From 66-474 sp035249175 (GTDB lineage: Bacteria; Pseudomonadota; Gammaproteobacteria; Xanthomonadales; Rhodanobacteraceae), in assembly GCA_035249175.1 (NCBI GenBank), contig DATFGT010000114.1, positions 1 to 11,487 of the forward strand: 11,487 nt of DNA, given 5' to 3'. The notes beneath the pieces were generated by a model that saw only the letters and a list, made by a program, of their open reading frames with translations, searched no databases and had not been told where the DNA came from. Position numbers and translations under genes: made by a program. This document shows positions 1-6,581 of this stretch, piece by piece. Position 1 is the stretch's first letter. Each line of letters begins with the position of its first letter.

Positions 1-1
1 C

Positions 2-199
2 CGGTTGGCCCAAGAGTTCCAGACGGTGATAGCGCAGGTCGGTGACCTGCACCGGAACGTGCATGACCAGCTGCTCGCACTGGAGCGCGCCGGCTACCGA
101 ATCGAATCGCTGATACGCCTGATGCAAGCGTCATCGCCGGACAGTGCGCGACCGGCGCCAATCGCTGCATACGTGCCCGACGGGCGGCTTCGGAGATGA
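2..199 (+). CDS. 3' end of an unidentified gene (partial, cut by window edge)
   Basis: The reading frame is open from the left edge and ends in TGA at 197-199, giving about 65 residues. A TTG lies at position 5, but the frame is also open upstream of it, so this is more likely a C-terminal fragment than a small gene. The first 40 residues (AQEFQTVIAQVGDLHRNVHD and following) look strongly helical and amphipathic, with hydrophobic residues spaced as in a coiled or packed helix. The last 20 are Pro/Ala/Arg-rich and probably disordered. I do not recognise the family. It reads in the same direction as the efflux operon but is about 370 bases away from it, so a functional link is only a guess. The upstream sequence would settle identity. 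Confidence 0.4.
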   Translation, partial: RLAQEFQTVIAQVGDLHRNVHDQLLALERAGYRIESLIRLMQASSPDSARPAPIAAYVPDGRLRR

Positions 200-348
200 A
201 CGCCGAACAGCAGCCGGGCGCGTGGGCACACCGGGCCGTGTGGCGCTTCGTTCATCGGCCCATGTCGCGCGTCTGCAGCGGTATCAACGAACAAGTGGAA
301 GACCAGCACCGCTCGACAGGCAAAAGGTCGTACTCGCATTCCGCGATT

Positions 349-360
349 GTTTCCGGAAAC
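349..360. promoter_or_regulatory. Perfect 12-bp palindrome, possible operator
   Basis: GTTTCCGGAAAC reads the same on both strands. It lies 18 bases upstream of a TTGACG hexamer, where an activator or repressor of the efflux operon could bind. No cognate regulator is known from the window. A chance palindrome of this length is possible in GC-rich DNA. Confidence 0.3.
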
Positions 361-416
361 GCAACGTACTGGGACCTTTGACGACTCTACCGCCGACGCG
401 TAGTGCTGCCTACGCT

Positions 417-438
417 GCAACATCGCAGGGGATGTTGC
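417..438. promoter_or_regulatory. 8-bp inverted repeat (GCAACATC-N6-GATGTTGC), possible TetR/MarR-type operator
   Basis: Arms at 417-424 and 431-438 are perfect reverse complements around the spacer GCAGGG. Size and symmetry fit a dimeric TetR or MarR regulator, and the site lies in the leader of the efflux operon. It could instead fold as an mRNA hairpin. The right arm and the next bases (TGTTGCGC, 433-440) recur at 4798-4805 inside another inverted repeat upstream of the TetR-like fusion gene. Function is inferred. Confidence 0.4.
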
Positions 439-570
439 GCCACATTCGGAAACAGGAACGCAGCCAGCATGGGTACATTCGCGCGATCGCAAGCGGCCAT
501 CGTTGTATCGGCAAAGCCGCAGCAGGTGTGGAACGTACGCCATGGCCGGCGCCCAACCGGTGGCGTTCGG

Positions 571-2118
571 GTGTTGCGCAGGATCGTCGCGCGCTGGCGC
601 CCATGCATCGGCACTCTGTTGTGTGCCGTTGCACTGGCCAGCTGCACCGTCGGCCCGAACTTCGTCAAGCCGAAAAGCGGTTTGGATGCGGCGACCCTGT
701 CGCCACGACAGACTCGCCCCGGCACCATCCCGACTTCCGACGCCACCGTTCCCGCGCAGTGGTGGTCGTTGTTCCATGACCCCGTTTTGACGGGCTTGGA
801 ACAACAGGCGCAGGCGGACAACCTCGGCCTGCAGATGGCTTTCGAACGCATCGAGCAAAGCCGAGCAATCCTGGGCATCACATCCTCTCAGTTGTTGCCG
901 ACGGTCGCTGCCGGCGCAAGCTACGCGCGTTCCGCGCTCAGCAAGAACGGCAAGTTCGCCGCGCTCGGCGCGCCAACCCGTCCGACCAACTTCTGGCAGC
1001 TCGGTTTCGATTTCAGTTGGGAGATCGATCTGTGGGGTCGCGCGAGACGTGCACGCGAAGGTGCCTCGGCGGCGCTGGAGGCCACGGAGTACGACCGCGA
1101 GGCCGTGCGGGTGGCGCTCGCCGCGGAAGTGGCGAGTACCTATTTGAAGTTGCGCGGCACGCAAGCCCAGCTCGGCATCGCGCAACAGAACCTCCACATC
1201 GCGCACCATCTCCTCGACCTGGTCCAGAGTCGCGTGCGCAACGGCGTTGCCACGGACTTCGAAACGGCCTCCGCACGCGCGCAGTTGGCGGAAGTCCAGG
1301 CCTTGATTCCGGAACTCATCCAGCAACGCAACCGGTTGATGAATGCGCTGGCACTGTTGTTGTCGGAAAAACCGCGCGCGCTCGATGGTCGATTGGTCCA
1401 CGCCATGCCGTTGCCTTCGCTGCCCGCCAGCGTGCCCGTGGGAGTCCCTTCCGAACTGGCACGCAGGCGTCCCGACATCCAGCGCGCCGAGGCACGGTTG
1501 CATGCCGCCACCGCAGCCATAGGCGTGGCGACGGCGGACTTTTATCCACGCATCGGGCTGAAGGCGCAGGTCGGGGTGGAAGCCTTCGACAGCGAAGACC
1601 TCTTCGATTGGGACTCGCACTTCTTCTCCGTCGGCCCGTCGGTCTACCTGCCGATCTTCCAGGGCGGGCGCCTGAAGCGCCGCCTGGAATTGACCCAGGC
1701 ACGGCAAAAACAGGCCGCGCTTGCGTATCGGCAAACCGTGTTGCAGGCATGGCATGAAGTGGACAACGCGCTCGATGCCTGCAGCGCCCAGCAGCGCCGG
1801 CACCAGGAACTGCGGATCGCATACCAGCAGAACCAACTGGCACTGCAGTCCGCCCGGCGCGGCTACCAGCAAGGGGTTGCCGACTACCTGCAGGTGTTGA
1901 GTGCGCAGCGCCGATTGCTCGCGAGCCAGACCACGCTCAACGCGAGTGCAACCGACACCGCGCTCACCGTGGTCGAACTGTACAAATCGCTGGGCGGTGG
2001 TTGGAACCCGGATGCACTCGAAACGGCATCGCAATCCGACGACACAACGGCAAGCGCGCGCGTGGGTCCGGTGCCGATTTCGTCGACGCCCGGTTCCCGA
2101 TCGCAGGCGCACCCATGA
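571..2118 (+). CDS. NodT-family outer membrane factor lipoprotein of a tripartite efflux pump
   Basis: TolC-like outer membrane channel that would complete the pump encoded by the next two genes. Family hallmarks are visible: a lipobox (ALASC) followed by TVGPNFVKP, then WWSLFHDPVLTGLEQQA, the SWEIDLWGRARR segment, the block around ELARRRPDIQRAEARLHAA and IGVATADFYPRIGL, GPSVYLPIFQGGRLKRR, and a C-terminal QGVADYLQVLSAQRRLLASQ segment. These mark the two repeated OEP domains. The lipobox Cys implies lipid anchoring in the outer membrane. I chose GTG 571 because it gives a normal 25-residue signal (two Arg, hydrophobic core, Cys) and a mature size typical of the family (about 490 residues). 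ATG 469, which has an AGGAA 10 bases upstream, and ATG 403 are in frame and would add 34 or 56 residues. Stop overlaps the MFS start (ATGA). Function is firm, start is not. Confidence 0.9.
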   Translation: MLRRIVARWRPCIGTLLCAVALASCTVGPNFVKPKSGLDAATLSPRQTRPGTIPTSDATVPAQWWSLFHDPVLTGLEQQAQADNLGLQMAFERIEQSRAILGITSSQLLPTVAAGASYARSALSKNGKFAALGAPTRPTNFWQLGFDFSWEIDLWGRARRAREGASAALEATEYDREAVRVALAAEVASTYLKLRGTQAQLGIAQQNLHIAHHLLDLVQSRVRNGVATDFETASARAQLAEVQALIPELIQQRNRLMNALALLLSEKPRALDGRLVHAMPLPSLPASVPVGVPSELARRRPDIQRAEARLHAATAAIGVATADFYPRIGLKAQVGVEAFDSEDLFDWDSHFFSVGPSVYLPIFQGGRLKRRLELTQARQKQAALAYRQTVLQAWHEVDNALDACSAQQRRHQELRIAYQQNQLALQSARRGYQQGVADYLQVLSAQRRLLASQTTLNASATDTALTVVELYKSLGGGWNPDALETASQSDDTTASARVGPVPISSTPGSRSQAHP

Positions 2119-3695
2119 GCGACGGAACCTTGGCCAATGCGTTGCGTGCGAGCACTGCCGAACGGCCCGCGCCAAATCCGCTTGTCCGACCGATGGTCGG
2201 GCTCGCCGGCATTTTCATCGCGGCCATGATGGCTGGGCTGAACAATCGACTCGGCTCGCTGGCGCTGGCGGACGTGCGCGGCGCGCTCGGGTTCGGCTTC
2301 GATGGCGCATCGTGGATTGCCACGGCCTACAGCGCCGGGGAACTGATCGCGATGCCGTTCTCGGCCTGGTTCGGCGCCACGCTCTCGATCCGCCGCTTCG
2401 TGTTGTGGATGCTGGCCTTCAGCACGGCGGTTGCGGTGATTCTGCCCCTCGTCACGAACCTTCACTTGCTGGTGGTCTTGCGCTTTCTGCAAGGCATCGC
2501 CACCGGGTCGATGATTCCACTGCTGATGATGGCGGCGCTCAAGTTCCTGCCGCTGCCCATTCGTTTGCACGGGCTGGCGCTGTATGCGATGACGGCAACG
2601 TTCGCACCCAACCTCGGCTTCTGGCTGGAGGGGCGTTGGACCGACGTGCTGTCCGACTGGCGCTGGGTGTACTGGCAGTTGATTCCGCTGGCCATCATTT
2701 CCGGCGCGATGGTCGCGTGGGGCATGCCGCGCATGCCGATCCGGACCGAACAGTTCCGGCGCGCCAACTGGCCCGGCATGGCCACCGGGGCGACGGCGCT
2801 TGCACTGATCGCCGTCGCCCTCAGCCAGGGCGTGCGGCTGGACTGGTTCCACTCTTCGCTGATTGCCGGATCGTTGCTGGCCGGGCTGGCCTTGCTTGCC
2901 ATCTATCTGATGACGGAATGGGACCATTTGTCGCCGTTCATCAAGTTGCAGATTCTCGGCCGCCGCAACCTGGCCATCGGCTTCACGTTGTTTCTCCTGT
3001 TGCTGGTCGTGCTGATGTCGAGCTCGTTGCTGCCGGCCACCTACCTCGGATCGATCCAGGGTTATCGGCCGCTCCAGATGGCGTCGATCGGCTTGATCGT
3101 GGCCTTGCCGCAATTGGCCCTGGGATCCGCAGTTGCGGTCGTGCTGTACCAGAAATGGGCCGACGCGCGCATCGTGCTGGCTGCCGGTCTCCTGCTGATC
3201 GTGGTGGCCTGTTTTTCCGGCGCGCACTTGACCGCGACGTGGAACCGCGACCAATTCATCCTTGCGCAAACCTTGCAGGCCTTCGGGCAGCCGATGGCCA
3301 TCGTGTCGATGCTGTTCCTGTGCACCAGCGTCATTGTCCCCGAGGAAGGACCCTTCGTGTCCGGCACCATCAACACGCTGCGGGGCCTCGGCCTGCTGAT
3401 CGGGCCTGCGTTGGTGGGACAGCTCGTCGTCGTGCGCCAACGTTTTCACTCGGACATGCTGCTCGACCACGCGGCGCTTGCCGTCAATGTTTTTCCGCAC
3501 GCTCCCGATCCTGCACAGCTCACGCAATTCGTCGGCCAGCAATCCGCGGTGTTGGCGATCGCGGATGCCTTCCGCGTGCTGGGTGTGCTCGCGCTGCTCC
3601 TGATTCCCCTCGCGTTGTGCATGGCTTACATCCCCGCCCCGGACACGCACGCCGCCCCTCCGCGTGCATCCGATCCCTCCACTTCAGACCACTAA
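2115..3695 (+). CDS. MFS transporter, DHA2 (EmrB-like) drug efflux subunit
   Basis: Inner-membrane exporter, probably a proton-driven antiporter by family, of 526 residues with about 14 predicted membrane segments, the usual DHA2 size. EmrB-like features: SWIATAYSAGELIAMPFSAW (67-86), the motif B region LRFLQGIATGSMIPL (122-136, with R123 and G127), and APNLGFWLEGRW (164-175) at the motif C position. Start ATG 2115 overlaps the previous stop as ATGA, which suggests translational coupling; no strong ribosome binding site is visible. The frame is open back to 2001, but that part overlaps the outer membrane factor gene and has no membrane segment. Odd points: the TM1 acidic residue of the DHA2 LDxT motif is Asn (N43), the loop 2-3 motif A is degenerate, and motif C has Phe and Glu where GP and GG are usual. 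The substrate cannot be told from sequence. Confidence 0.92.
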   Translation: MSDGTLANALRASTAERPAPNPLVRPMVGLAGIFIAAMMAGLNNRLGSLALADVRGALGFGFDGASWIATAYSAGELIAMPFSAWFGATLSIRRFVLWMLAFSTAVAVILPLVTNLHLLVVLRFLQGIATGSMIPLLMMAALKFLPLPIRLHGLALYAMTATFAPNLGFWLEGRWTDVLSDWRWVYWQLIPLAIISGAMVAWGMPRMPIRTEQFRRANWPGMATGATALALIAVALSQGVRLDWFHSSLIAGSLLAGLALLAIYLMTEWDHLSPFIKLQILGRRNLAIGFTLFLLLLVVLMSSSLLPATYLGSIQGYRPLQMASIGLIVALPQLALGSAVAVVLYQKWADARIVLAAGLLLIVVACFSGAHLTATWNRDQFILAQTLQAFGQPMAIVSMLFLCTSVIVPEEGPFVSGTINTLRGLGLLIGPALVGQLVVVRQRFHSDMLLDHAALAVNVFPHAPDPAQLTQFVGQQSAVLAIADAFRVLGVLALLLIPLALCMAYIPAPDTHAAPPRASDPSTSDH

Positions 3696-3701
3696 TCCGC
3701 C

Positions 3702-4736
3702 ATGGCCATTTCGAAGAAAACCAAGCTTGCGATCGTGGCTGCACTGCTCGTCGTGACGGCCGTCGGCCTGGTCGGCCTCAGCCGCCCCGAATCCAGCGCA
3801 TCCACCCAGTCGACCGACGATGCCTATATCGAAGCCGACTTCACCCTTGTCGCGCCACGCGTCGCGGGAACCATCGACGACGTTCTGGTCAGCGAAAACC
3901 AGCACGTCAAGAAAGGACAATTGCTGGCAACCATCGATGACCGCGATTTCGCGGTCGCCGTGAAGGCGGCCGAGGCCGCGGTCTCCGGTGCCCGTGCGCA
4001 AATCATCAGCCTGAAGTCACACCTCGCGCAGCAGGAAAGCGTGATACGCCAGGCACAAGCTGCCGCTTCGGCTGCGGATGCCGCACTCACTCTCGCCAGG
4101 GACAACCGCAAGCGGTATCGCAGCCTGGCCAAGGACGGCTCGGGCACGGTGCAAGCAATGCAACAAGCGGAAGAGCAACTCCGCGTCCAGTTGGCCAACC
4201 GGGAAAACAGCACCGCCGGCGTGCAGGCCACCCGGCAACAGGTGGCGGTCCTGAAGGCCGATCTGGAAAAAGCCTGGGCGGCACTCGCGCAGGCACAGGC
4301 TGCGCAAGACGCCGCGAACCTGAAACTCTCCTACACGCGCATCACCGCGCCGATCACCGGCACGGTGGGCAAGAAATCCGTGCGCACCGGCGCGTTCGTG
4401 AATGTCGGCCAGCCTTTGCTGGCCATCGTTCCCCTCGATGCCGTTTACATCACCGCCGACTATCGCGAAACGCAACTGGCGCGGGTCCGGCCCGGTCAAG
4501 CCGTCGACATCACGGTGGATGCATTGCCAGGTGAAACCCTGAAAGGCACGGTGGAAAGCCTGGGGCCGGCGAGCGGCGTCAGCTACTCCGCGGTGGCGCC
4601 ACACAACGCGACGGGGAATTTCACGAAGATCGTACAGCGACTCCCCGTCCGTATCCGCGTCAATCCCGGGCAAGCCGTGGCAGCGAAGTTGCGCGTCGGC
4701 ATGTCGGTCGCGCCGAGGATCCACGTCGACGATTGA
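3702..4736 (+). CDS. HlyD/EmrA-family membrane fusion (periplasmic adaptor) protein
   Basis: Periplasmic adaptor that would link the MFS transporter to the outer membrane channel. The 344 residues show a short cytoplasmic tail, one membrane anchor (about 9-26), the DDAYIEAD entry motif (39-46), a first biotinyl-lipoyl half with APRVAGTIDDVLVSENQHVKKGQ (51-73), a long Ala/Gln-rich coiled coil (about 86-208), the second lipoyl half beginning YTRITAPITGTVGKK (211-225), and a beta-barrel domain. The segment NATGNFTKIVQRLPVRI (302-318) closely matches the EmrA signature (NATGNWVKVVQRLPVRI), which places it in the EmrA branch rather than the RND adaptors. It starts 6 bases after the MFS stop with no clear ribosome binding site, so coupled translation is likely. 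Length is a little short of E. coli EmrA (about 390). The substrate is unknown. Confidence 0.92.
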   Translation: MAISKKTKLAIVAALLVVTAVGLVGLSRPESSASTQSTDDAYIEADFTLVAPRVAGTIDDVLVSENQHVKKGQLLATIDDRDFAVAVKAAEAAVSGARAQIISLKSHLAQQESVIRQAQAAASAADAALTLARDNRKRYRSLAKDGSGTVQAMQQAEEQLRVQLANRENSTAGVQATRQQVAVLKADLEKAWAALAQAQAAQDAANLKLSYTRITAPITGTVGKKSVRTGAFVNVGQPLLAIVPLDAVYITADYRETQLARVRPGQAVDITVDALPGETLKGTVESLGPASGVSYSAVAPHNATGNFTKIVQRLPVRIRVNPGQAVAAKLRVGMSVAPRIHVDD

Positions 4737-4750
4737 CGCAGTCGTGCAAC

Positions 4751-4781
4751 CGGCAGCCCCGCCGGGCAGTCCGGCCTGCCG
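4751..4781 (+). terminator. GC hairpin after the efflux operon, without a T-tract
   Basis: GCCGG (4761-4765) and CCGGC (4771-4775) pair around GCAGT, and CGGCAG (4751-4756) can pair with CTGCCG (4776-4781) across a CCCC bulge. The site begins 14 bases after the adaptor stop. No run of T follows, so it is not a classical intrinsic terminator. It could stabilise the operon's 3' end or attenuate read-through. Confidence 0.3.
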
Positions 4782-4798
4782 ACGCCAGCGCGAACATT

Positions 4799-4815
4799 GT
4801 TGCGCACCACGCAAC
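4799..4815. promoter_or_regulatory. 6-bp inverted repeat (GTTGCG-N5-CGCAAC), possible operator
   Basis: The arms are perfect reverse complements around CACCA, about 100 bases upstream of the fusion gene start. The 8-mer TGTTGCGC (4798-4805) also occurs at 433-440 within the inverted repeat ahead of the efflux operon. One regulator might bind both, but one shared 8-mer is weak evidence. Confidence 0.3.
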
Positions 4816-4917
4816 TCGATGCGTCCGTCGACGGGGCTACCTGCAAACGTCGCGCAGCCCTAGCTTGCACATGAAGAACGTGCCGGTGACCAGGCACACG
4901 CCCACGAGGAGTTCGAC

Positions 4918-5955
4918 ATGCGCAAGCTGATTTCGAGAATGCAAATCCCTGCATCCGGTCAAAGAGCGTCCCTGCAAGGCAGCGAAGACCGGGGCACATT
5001 CATCCCCTGCTCCACCGGCGAGGAAAGCATCGACATCGAGATCGACGCCAATGGGTCGCCGGTGACACTCGAAGCAGCGGACTGGCTGGTGTGCTTCGTG
5101 CCGGGTCTCCGGAAGCAGTGGTGGCACGGTCTCGTCGACGCGAAGCACAAGCACGTGTTTGCATTGCGCATGGTCGATGAAAACACCTGGCTCATCATGG
5201 AACCGTGGTGGACCCGGAACATGGTCAGCGTGTTGAGCTTCGATCAGGCGGTCCAGTTCCTGCGCTGGGCCGCGGCCGGCGACATCATCAAGGTACGCGA
5301 GGCGATTCCCGGTCGCGGCAGCCAGACGCGCGGCTGGTCGAATTGCGCCGTGCTGATCTCCTTCATGCTGGGACGCCGCTACCGGACCTGGTCACCGCAT
5401 GGTTTGTACAAGAAGCTCAAGGCAGAGCAAGGTGCCCGGGTTGTCGATGTGTCGCGCTTGCTCGTCGATCACTGCACGACCGTGGCGATCAGGACCACAC
5501 AGCCGGTGTTGAGTGTGTCACTGAGGCAGCGCAATGAGTCTCTCGAAAGCGTGCTGTCGCACATCGGCCAAGGGATCGTGCACGCAAGGCTGACACCCGC
5601 GGTGATCGGCATCCACAAGGCAGCCGCCGCGGGTAGCCACCTCTTCAAGGGTGCCGCCGAGGCGTATTGGGCAAATGGCCCGGAGCGGGTGATCGAGCGC
5701 ATCCGTGGCCTCCTCGAGGAAGCAAGCCGCCACGGCGAAATAAACATTACCGACAGCATCCTCGCTGCGCGTCGATTCGTCTCGATGCTCCGGAACAACC
5801 TGCAGCGGGCCATCGGGGGCCGTGTCGATGCACCACCGCCCGAGGCGCAGATCCACGATTACGTGAAATCGATCGTCACCGCGTTCCTGCACGGCGCCGA
5901 CGTCACCGGATCCGATGGATCGGAAGTGGCGTTCCAGAAAGAGCTCGCGTGTTGA
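4918..5955 (+). CDS. Fusion protein: permuted papain/NlpC-like domain plus TetR (AefR-type) C-terminal domain, no HTH
   Basis: Protein of 345 residues with no established function that I know. ATG 4918 is supported by AGGAG (4907-4911), 6 bases upstream. Residues about 50-175 resemble permuted NlpC/P60 or phage-type papain-like domains: DAKHKHVFALRM (74-85) with H79, WLIMEPWW (91-98) with E95, then GWSNCAVLISFMLGRRYRTW (139-158) with C143 at a helix start and SPHGLYKKL (159-167). The His-acid-Cys order fits the permuted fold. Residues about 203-327 resemble the ligand-binding/dimerisation domain of AefR-like TetR regulators: LTPAVIGIHKAAAAG (225-239), YWANGPERVIERIRGLLEEA (250-269), ILAARRFVSMLRNN (281-294), PPPEAQIHDYVKSIVTAFLH (306-325). 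The roughly 50-residue TetR helix-turn-helix is absent; the peptidase-like domain stands in its place. No signal peptide or membrane segment is seen, so it is probably cytoplasmic. It lies 181 bases after the pump operon and 50 before a channel gene. The C-terminal match is strong by eye, the N-terminal match moderate. Confidence 0.75.
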   Translation: MRKLISRMQIPASGQRASLQGSEDRGTFIPCSTGEESIDIEIDANGSPVTLEAADWLVCFVPGLRKQWWHGLVDAKHKHVFALRMVDENTWLIMEPWWTRNMVSVLSFDQAVQFLRWAAAGDIIKVREAIPGRGSQTRGWSNCAVLISFMLGRRYRTWSPHGLYKKLKAEQGARVVDVSRLLVDHCTTVAIRTTQPVLSVSLRQRNESLESVLSHIGQGIVHARLTPAVIGIHKAAAAGSHLFKGAAEAYWANGPERVIERIRGLLEEASRHGEINITDSILAARRFVSMLRNNLQRAIGGRVDAPPPEAQIHDYVKSIVTAFLHGADVTGSDGSEVAFQKELAC

Positions 5956-5956
5956 G

Positions 5957-5978
5957 GGCCGCACCGCCTGCGGCGGCC
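5957..5978 (+). terminator. GC-rich hairpin right after the fusion gene stop
   Basis: GGCCG (5957-5961) pairs with CGGCC (5974-5978), and inside it CCG (5964-5966) pairs with CGG (5971-5973), leaving a small bulge. It starts one base after the stop codon and has no T-tract. It could be a transcript-stabilising or partially terminating stem between the fusion gene and the channel gene. Confidence 0.3.
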
Positions 5979-6005
5979 TCGATCGCATGAAAACCGGAGA
6001 GGCCC

Positions 6006-6581
6006 ATGACATCAGGCAGAATGACGAGTTTCAGCGACGGCGTCATCGCCATCGCCATCACCGTCATGGTGCTGGAACTGCGGGCACCGGCAGGCACGGG
6101 CTCGGCCAATTTGTTGGCCCAGCTTCCCGTGTTTTCCAGTTACGTGCTTAGCTTCGTGTATCTCGGCATTTACTGGAGCAATCACCACAATCTCTTCCAG
6201 GCGGTCGAGCGGGTAAACGGAGCCGTGCTTTGGGCAAACCTGCACCTCCTGTTCTGGCTTACGCTGGTGCCCTTCACCACCGCGTGGATGGGCGAAAATC
6301 ATTTCGCCGCGTGGCCGACGGCCGTGTACGGAATCGTGCTGCTGCTGGCGGGCATCGCATACTACATCCTCGTTCGCACCCTGGTTGCGCTGCACGGCAA
6401 AACCTCGGCACTGGCGCACGCGCTCGGTCACCAGTTCAAGGACAAGCTGTCCGTGCTGCTTTACGCCGTCGCGATTCCGTTGGCATTCGCGTACTCGTGG
6501 GCTGCGGATGCGCTGTATGTCACGGTCGCGATCATGTGGCTGATTCCCGATCGTCGCATCGAGAAGAGCGTTGCACCATGA
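6006..6581 (+). CDS. TMEM175-family (DUF1211) potassium channel subunit
   Basis: Small integral membrane protein of 191 residues, the size of single-repeat bacterial TMEM175 proteins, which assemble as tetramers and conduct potassium. The family signature RxxxFSDG is present at the N terminus (R5, F9-S10-D11-G12) followed by VIAIAITVMVLEL, the pore-lining first helix. Further membrane segments lie at about 41-58, 72-95, 102-125, 146-164 and 166-181, six in all. WSNHHNLF (57-64) after helix 2 is also typical of the family. GGAGAGG (5996-6002) upstream of ATG 6006 is a good ribosome binding site. The gene follows the fusion gene by 50 bases and may share its transcript. No C-terminal regulatory domain is present. 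Family assignment is firm; the physiological role (potassium leak, membrane potential) is inferred from relatives. Confidence 0.92.
   Translation: MTSGRMTSFSDGVIAIAITVMVLELRAPAGTGSANLLAQLPVFSSYVLSFVYLGIYWSNHHNLFQAVERVNGAVLWANLHLLFWLTLVPFTTAWMGENHFAAWPTAVYGIVLLLAGIAYYILVRTLVALHGKTSALAHALGHQFKDKLSVLLYAVAIPLAFAYSWAADALYVTVAIMWLIPDRRIEKSVAP

Larger units (their letters stand above)
200..570. other. Leader/intergenic region upstream of the efflux operon
   Basis: No convincing gene. A 61-codon frame (196-381) has no family resemblance and an Arg/His-rich shadow-like composition. The region holds a perfect 12-bp palindrome (349-360), a TTGACG hexamer (378-383) that could be a -35 element without a good -10 partner, and an 8-bp inverted repeat with a 6-base spacer (417-438). 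In-frame ATG codons at 403 and 469 could extend the next gene upstream. That extension would put 34-56 residues ahead of a lipoprotein signal, so most of this stretch is read here as regulatory leader. Confidence 0.45.
4737..4917. other. Spacer between the efflux operon and the fusion gene
   Basis: No gene. It contains a GC-rich hairpin (about 4751-4781) just after the adaptor stop, and a 6-bp inverted repeat with a 5-base spacer at 4799-4815. No promoter with good -35 and -10 boxes is evident, so the downstream gene may have its own weak promoter or be read through from the operon. Confidence 0.4.

Noticed and set aside
196..381. 61-codon frame in the operon leader
   Set aside because: The GGAG is only one base from the ATG, too close to work, and the product resembles no family; it also covers the 349-360 palindrome.
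94..2175. 693-codon open frame on the minus strand opposite the outer membrane factor
   Set aside because: Its product is Arg/Gly/Cys-rich with no domain pattern, and the plus strand carries a clear NodT-family protein. It is a GC-rich shadow frame.
1884..3650. 588-codon open frame on the minus strand opposite the MFS gene
   Set aside because: The His/Gln/Arg-rich, membrane-free product is the mirror of a hydrophobic membrane protein gene, which is typical of a shadow frame.
1901..3940. 679-codon plus-strand frame overlapping the outer membrane factor, MFS and adaptor genes
   Set aside because: Arg/His/Ala-rich with no family resemblance, and it crosses three well-supported genes in another frame.
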